A DNA stretch of 64,000 nt from Phoronis australis (taxonomy: Eukaryota; Phoronida; Phoronidae), in assembly GCA_002633005.1 (NCBI GenBank), contig NMRA01000377.1, positions 184,989 to 248,988 of the forward strand, in the 5' to 3' direction. Below, in pieces: positions 58,251 to 64,000 of this stretch. The translations under genes and the position numbers were made by a program. The notes under the pieces were generated by a model. It had not been told where the DNA came from. It was given only the letters and a program-made list of their open reading frames with translations, and ran no database searches. Position 1 is the stretch's first letter. The number at the start of each line of letters is the position of its first letter.

Positions 58251-60359
58251 CAAAGCTGGTGCATTCAGGGGCTATTGCGAGATGTACTCCCTCGAGTTTT
58301 ATATCCGCGCTGTCTTCCCCACATTATAGGTGTTACTGTTGTGCTTCAAGTACAACATTACCACCGAAACGCCCTCTGTTAAGGATTATTGTTGAATTGC
58401 AAATCACCAAGTACCGCTGTTGTCTGCCACACAGTCGCTGAAATCGAGGCCTGTTTGGTGTCTTGGCATCTATACACCTACATCTAGAGTTGGCGGATTT
58501 GGACCAGCAGCAGAGCATTCTCTGGTACTGCGGAACGTTGCTACTAATTCGTGGGAAAAACGTTTTCTCGCCGAGAATGTCTGGCGGGCGGAACTGAAGC
58601 CGTAGTCACGCACGCAGTCATTTGTCTCCAAACTGTTGAATGTTGATTACGGTTCCAGATCGAGTAACGGTTTCGCCACAAAGGCATAAAGCTCCACCAT
58701 GTGCTGGTATCAAAAACCAAGTCACGGTATTTGCCCCAACGTCATGCTGTAATTCTTACTCACTGCTTGAGGGTTGCACTAATAAAAAACTCTTTATTCC
58801 TTACAATCACCAATTCAGAACATCAAATGAGTTAGTCGACAGGTATCGCTAAAATATAAACACTTCATAAGTTTAAGCCCTGCTTGTGTTTACAAATTAT
58901 TTTTTCAAAGTTTTTGTAGAATATGGGTGGGGTTTCCGTGGAACCTCATTACACGTGGCAGCAGCTGAGTAAGTACCCATAATGCATGAGTCAGCTGACA
59001 CTCACTACGGCGACTCTTTTAGGAGGTGATGTACCACCAAAATAAAATTAAAAATATTTGAAGTCGTGTTGAATGAGCATTATTTGGGCTTGCGTTTCGA
59101 CTGAACTAACTTGCGTTAAACTTGTTTTTGTGAATTTTTTTAATAAAATGAAGCAATTAAGCGGATCAAACTATACCGCCGTGGCAAGCAAACATTACTG
59201 ATGAGCCTTAGAGGTAAACCGTCAGTTCTTCTCAAGCCAAGAAATCATGCGTTACCTGAATAAGAAATGGAGGCCAATTTTACAACAGAAAGTGGACTAA
59301 ATTGTATGTTTTTTTGACAGACTGATGTTAACATAACAAAATTGAAGTAACTTTAGTCAATAGCAATCGACTGACAGACAAAATCATGGTTCAGTTTACT
59401 AGGCCAGTTTTTAAAAAGTTATACTTTGGAAACATACTGCAAAACATTCAACTGAGTAAGGCAAAAATTCTTAATTTAGGGCAATTTGACATTTCAATTC
59501 AGGAACAAGATAATTTAGAGCGCTTTATAAAAGAGTGTGCTGCTTCTTGCTTGACTCGCCCTGTTTACTGACGCCCATTGTGGCTTAATGCACACACGTG
59601 AAGTTCTAAAGTTTTCACTTTTAAAAGTTCATGCATGGATGCCCTGACGCCCAATCTTAATTCCTATAATCGAGAAAAGCGTCTGTGTCTTTGCACACGG
59701 CACAACGTACTGATTCAGAAATAAAGCGAGGCCTATGACCATGCACGCTACTTCTTATACAGGGTCAGTCGTATCTTCACTGTTCACTGTATCTGGACAC
59801 TATGAAAGAACGCACATCACGGGTTTTTAAACAAACATTTCATGTTACACATGCCAATGGTTCTTGGGACTTATCAGTCTGAACTTGTAAATAAATGACA
59901 CAGTCACACATCATATCCACCGAGGCACTAATTAAGTGGCGCTAAGTGGCACTTAGCGACACCTGTTGTCCAGTTTGCGTTATAATTGCCACCAACTTCT
60001 CAGTTGCATAAGATAGCGTTGAATAAAGGCGGGGTTTCCATGGAACCTCAATTTTGGAAGTGATCACGGCGAAGTGGCCGATATGTTAAAAGGAAAACTT
60101 AGAAATGCCGCTCATGGTCTCGGTGGTCAGAGCTGAGAAACACTGCATCAAGGTTAGGCACCTGATACACCAATTCAGCCCCAAGGCCCTTGGCGCCTGC
60201 AGCCGTGTTTCTCGTTAAATATTGTTGGAAGTTTCACGCGTGTGGATGTTTCCTCGACCACTTCACACATGTGCAATAACCAGCAAGACCAGAGTTGGTT
60301 TGTTTTCAGCTAAAGAGCGAAGTTGGCCCATCGTATCAAGTAGAACGATGCCTGCCTCC
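58251..60359. other. No gene seen
   Basis: Short ORFs only. It contains a small pair of near-identical sequences, GGGGTTTCCGTGGAACCTCA at 58931 and GGGGTTTCCATGGAACCTCA at 60032, of unknown origin. Confidence 0.5.
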
Positions 60360-60488
60360 CGTTCAGTAACGCTAGGACCTTGCTAAAAAGCAAGACTTCG
60401 CGAGATTACCTGAGATATTGCCTTGTATTTTAAATGAGAACACGTGACTTCGACTAGGTTTTAGCTAGGTCCTAGCGTCTACTGAACG
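60360..60488 (-). mobile_element. Palindromic MITE family, copy 4 (reverse orientation)
   Basis: It reads CGTTCAGTAACGCTAGGACC at the left and CCTAGCGTCTACTGAACG at the right. Outer flanks GCCTCC and CACGCC are the reverse complements of those of copies 2 and 3, which shows the element includes a few more bases at each end. Confidence 0.85.
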
Positions 60489-60917
60489 CACGCCAGGTCA
60501 CACTTACCCTCTGTTTCAGTGATTCACGGTTTATGCTGAGCGATGAAAAAAAGATACTTGTTTCAATCAATTTATTTCAGTACTTAGGCCTGCGGCCCAT
60601 ATGCATTTGCAGGTTTAGAAAGGTATTAACAGCGCAGGCCAAAAAACAGAAGTATGACATCATTCGTCGCGATGCGTCTGAGCGCTAACCATCGGCCAGA
60701 GATGTCCGATAAATTCAGAAAAGCGGCTTTCCGTTCGGAACAACAGAACTTTTGATAGAGACAACGTACCGCTATAAAATAAGTCTCTCTCTATTCTGTA
60801 CTTGGATGAGAAGTGGTTTCAGGGTTGGCAAAGATCGGTTGCTCAAGACTCAGACACATGATACCGTGAAAATACAACTTAATTTAACGAACTGTCCATT
60901 CTTTCAAAGTCTTGTAA

Positions 60918-60985
60918 TCACCTAGAATTTGACTAAGGAACAATTTGAGACCAATTTCATAACAGCAAGTGGTATAAATCAAAAT
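60918..60985. repeat. Dispersed repeat, copy 2 (pairs with 17545-17625)
   Basis: It shares GGAACAATTTGAGACCAATT-type and AGTGGTATAAATCAAAA-type blocks with 17545-17625. Confidence 0.55.
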
Positions 60986-61991
60986 TTGTTTGTATGATGG
61001 AATGGGGGTTTTAAAAAACAACTTAACGTCACGTAACAATAAATAGCTAAACAACTGGACAATATACACTAAAAATGTAAAAAGTCAAGAATCAAAATAC
61101 TAATCAATTCAAACACAGTGCAAAACCAAATAACTTCAGATTTACAATCAAGTAACATCAACAGTTTGTTTTCACATCAAAACTTGATTCAGCCATTGTT
61201 AAGCTTTTTACAATTAAGCCCAGGATTTCTGGCAAAAAGTCACAACCATCATAAAATTGTTCTTAATAATTCGTTCCTTAGTCAATTATGGGGTGACCTC
61301 AGTGAAGTTCTGCCAGCTTGATTTGAAGAATAAACAGACTGCCATTTCTTACAGCCAAGTCCAGAAATAACTTTCATATTCAGTAGTAGACACACAAACG
61401 CTTGTGTATACCCTGAAGATAAGGATGAGTGAGACCAACGATAAATGGTCTAAATCAGACAGCACCAGATTGAAGGCTCTTTAGTAAGCACACATGCAAT
61501 CAGTGGATGCAGGGGCCCAATCTTTTACTCGATGATCGAGCTCGAAACTATTTTTGTCATTTTCTGTTCTACGTTTTTTGAATGCAAGACAAGTGTTTGT
61601 AGTTTTGTTCTAAAGTACACTATAGTTGAGGCCAATGAGATTCCAGTTCAAGTTCGTACTTCAGGACCCCAAGATTCAAGAAAAAACTTGGGATTTTGAT
61701 TAAAACATTTCCACGGTTTCAACAGGCTTGCACCTATGTTTTGTGATCGGCATGGTTTATTTCTCCACTGGACCATCTTAATACCTTGCTGAAGTTCTTG
61801 ACCCACATCAAGTTGCTGAAGTCAGCATGTCAAAATGTTTTCTAAACGTACTCAATTCCTTGGAATATTCCTCTCTGAAATTCTGCTCAGGACATTTTGG
61901 CTCGATTCTATGGTGCAAAATTCCACAATACAAAGCCAAGTACAGAACATGCCAAAAGTATACAAACACAAGAGCAACGCGGAGCGTTGAA

Positions 61992-63288
61992 ATGCGCCCA
62001 CGAATGCATAGCAAATGGTGTGCTTTTAGGGTTGCTTATTTGTGTCATAAAAATGGCCACTAGACGGGGCAAAATCATACAATCCATCCTAAAACGGGAA
62101 CACGTTATTGCTTCTTTAATAGAAAGCGATACACCAAATTTCATAGAAATCCGTCACGGAACTTCAGAGAAACAAAGGAAAACAGAATAAAATGAAATTG
62201 CCACTAGAGGGCACAGTGTTAATTGGATCCGCCTGAAAGTCGCCACTGTTTGCTGTTAGCTTCATATAAATACACTTACAAAATTTAATAAAGATCCTAG
62301 AGTGGGTTTAAGAGATACAGCTATGGGCGAAAAACAAAACAAAACAAAACTACCACTAGGTGGCGCGAGAGTAGTCAAAGTCGTCATCATCAAGCGTCCT
62401 CTTAACACTGAGCACATACACGTCAATTTTCAAAACCATCCTTAGAATGATTTGGTTGATAGAGTTAGACACCAAAAAACAGACTCAAAAAGAGCAAAAA
62501 TGGCAACTAGCTGGCAGAAAGTACCTTGATTCCATCCGAAAACGAGAAGATAGCGTCATCTCACCAATAGATGCCTGTATTAAAAATTTTGTGAAAATCT
62601 GTTGAGGACCTTTGAAGATACAGAGGTGAAGGTAAAAAAAAAATGCCACTAGGTGGCACACAAGTTGTGAGATCTGTCCGAAAATCGTCGTCATCCGTTG
62701 TCAACATCATATAAATGCACTTACAAATTTTAGTAAAAATGCTGCAAAACGGTTTAGGAGATGTAGCCATAGGCGCAAAAAAACTGCCACTAGGAGGCGC
62801 CACAGTAGTCGAAGTCGTCTGAAAATCATCGTCAACTGCCCTCTTCATAGTAAGAACATGCATGCCAATTTTCACAATAAAGCGGTTTGGTTGATAGAGG
62901 GTGGACGTCAAAAGCAGTAAAAATGGCCACTAAGTGGCGCAAACTATGTCGAATCCATCCGAAAACGAGAGGATACTGTCGACTCACTAATAGATGCCTA
63001 TATACCAAATTTTATGAAAAAACATTGAGGACCTTTGAAGATACAGAGGTAAACATAAAAAACTAAAATTGCCACTAGGGGGCACACCGGTAGTCAGATC
63101 CGTCCGAAAGTACGCTCATGCCGTCCCATCCATGAAAGGAACACCTGCAAAATTTCATGAACATACGTCAATTGGTTTTGGAGATAGAGCTACGGATGCC
63201 AGACGGACGCCGCCCGGACGGACGGACTGATGACCGGATGGACGCAGATGACGGCATAATGCGTCCACATATAAATATGTGGGCGCAT
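61992..63288. mobile_element. 1.3 kb terminal-inverted-repeat element with an alternating A-B-C monomer array
   Basis: It begins ATGCGCCCAC (61992-62001) and ends GTGGGCGCAT (63279-63288), a perfect 10 bp inverted repeat. The last 30 bp form a hairpin. Inside are eight monomers of 140-152 bp whose starts (GCCACTAG or a variant) fall at 62056, 62200, 62352, 62503, 62645, 62786, 62926 and 63071. Monomers 1, 4, 7 (A), 2, 5, 8 (B) and 3, 6 (C) match best, so the array is a three-monomer higher-order repeat of 423-447 bp. After it comes a GGACGGACGG-rich segment. No transposase frame. A right-end fragment recurs at 5340-5392. Confidence 0.8.
62201..62214 (+). promoter_or_regulatory. CTCF-like core motif in monomer B1
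   Basis: CCACTAGAGGGCAC fits the CTCF core CCASYAGRKGGCRS at every position. Equally good sites lie at 62353-62366, 62646-62659 and 63072-63085, all on the same strand. Sites at 62787 and 62927 have one mismatch. Sites at 62057 and 62504 are degraded. Confidence 0.35.
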
Positions 63289-63589
63289 AAAAATCACCTG
63301 GAACCCACCTTGACGACTGGGTGAAGCTTAATTTATTGTCAAAGTAGTCTTCCTTATAACCAAGAAGGCGAATTAACAGAAAGGTGGCCAAGCCATTCTG
63401 CTAAAGTTTTGCAGACATGAATGCCATTACAAGTCATGTTTGCTGTTAACATAATTAGCAATCATGATGCGAAAAGGGTATTTTGGAGTCTTAATTACTT
63501 TGTCTGGTACTCTAAGTGTATTTTTCATTGGTCAGACATCGACAAACCAACAATTAATAGACCAACCACAAAACGAGATAAGTCACTGA

Positions 63590-63670
63590 CAGGGGTCCCA
63601 CATTTTGAGAACCAGTTTTCTCCACTGAATGACAGGCATCAAATTAGTTCTCAAAACCCGTGACCCCTGC
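63590..63670. mobile_element. Hairpin MITE family, copy 4
   Basis: CAGGGGTCCCACATTTTGAG pairs with CTCAAAACCCGTGACCCCTG around a loop with CCACTGAATGACAGGCAT. It shows that the family's outer ends are CAGGGG / CCCCTG. Confidence 0.8.
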
Positions 63671-63903
63671 AAGTGTATGCTAGTAGCAAACAACAGATGG
63701 CGCTAGTGTTAGGATCTTGCAACACCATCTTGTAATAAAAATATCGTCTGACGAACATCACGTGGTCTTTAATGCATCAAACTAGTGTGCTTATTAGGAA
63801 TGTAATGTGATCAAGAATTTCAAACTAACAATGAAATAAATTATGTAATATATTGGTACTCAGAATACATCTTATAGGTTCAATATTGCATTCTCCACTC
63901 TAC

Positions 63904-64000
63904 CTCCTCGGCACTCAAATGTCGAATAAAATAAATAATTTTTGGTGGCACTTGGAAGAGAAATGAAGTTCCACAAGCGTCATTGACTTCCTCGACCTCC
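63904..64000 (-). CDS. Possible partial exon at the right edge (unrecognised)
   Basis: One of three minus-strand frames stays open from the window edge to a GTAGAG donor and reads EVEEVNDACGTSFLFQVPPK and IIYFIRHLSAEE. The other two frames contain stops. The composition looks protein-like, but only 32 codons are visible and no family is recognised. Confidence 0.3.

Overview
The window looks like nuclear DNA of a non-vertebrate metazoan, most likely a highly polymorphic marine invertebrate (deuterostome or lophotrochozoan; I cannot name the species). It has short, phase-consistent exons separated by 0.3-5 kb AT-rich introns, many dispersed transposon remnants, microsatellites, and assembly joints marked by single Ns. 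There are no bacterial-style operons. Almost all listed ORFs of 60-100 codons are chance ORFs; the real coding signal lies in small exons read on the minus strand.

Positions 1-29,974 hold one large minus-strand gene that leaves the window on the left. I reconstructed about 24 exons from reading frame, splice sites and phase continuity. The protein starts at 29,874 with two doublecortin (DCX) domains. Two PLAT/LH2 domains follow, then six beta-trefoil-type repeats (apparently two tandem trefoils), an acidic low-complexity linker, two more PLAT domains and a string of small symmetric (phase 1-1) linker exons. Tandem DCX recalls RP1/DCDC2-type microtubule proteins and PLAT repeats recall LOXHD1. 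A role at ciliary or other microtubule-membrane interfaces is inferred from domain content only.

Positions 29,975-45,450 hold no recognisable coding exon and probably form the 5' intron(s) or upstream region of that gene. This stretch contains a 20 x 41 bp satellite and a piece of DNA that appears to be missing from a second, near-identical copy placed after an N. Positions 45.4-46.1 kb are CpG-rich and could be a promoter or first exon. Positions 46-64 kb are mostly repeat-derived. They contain a possible small N-myristoylated protein ORF (51,248), a striking heat-shock-element promoter (57.28-57.46 kb) without a visible heat-shock ORF, a tandem hairpin repeat next to a 749-N gap, and a 1.3 kb terminal-inverted-repeat element built of three alternating monomers that each carry a CTCF-like core motif. 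A possible partial exon touches the right edge.

Mobile DNA seen: a Penelope-like element remnant with a GIY-YIG tail, a hAT-like element, a TTAA-flanked MITE, a four-copy palindromic MITE family, a four-copy hairpin family, and several two-copy dispersed repeats.
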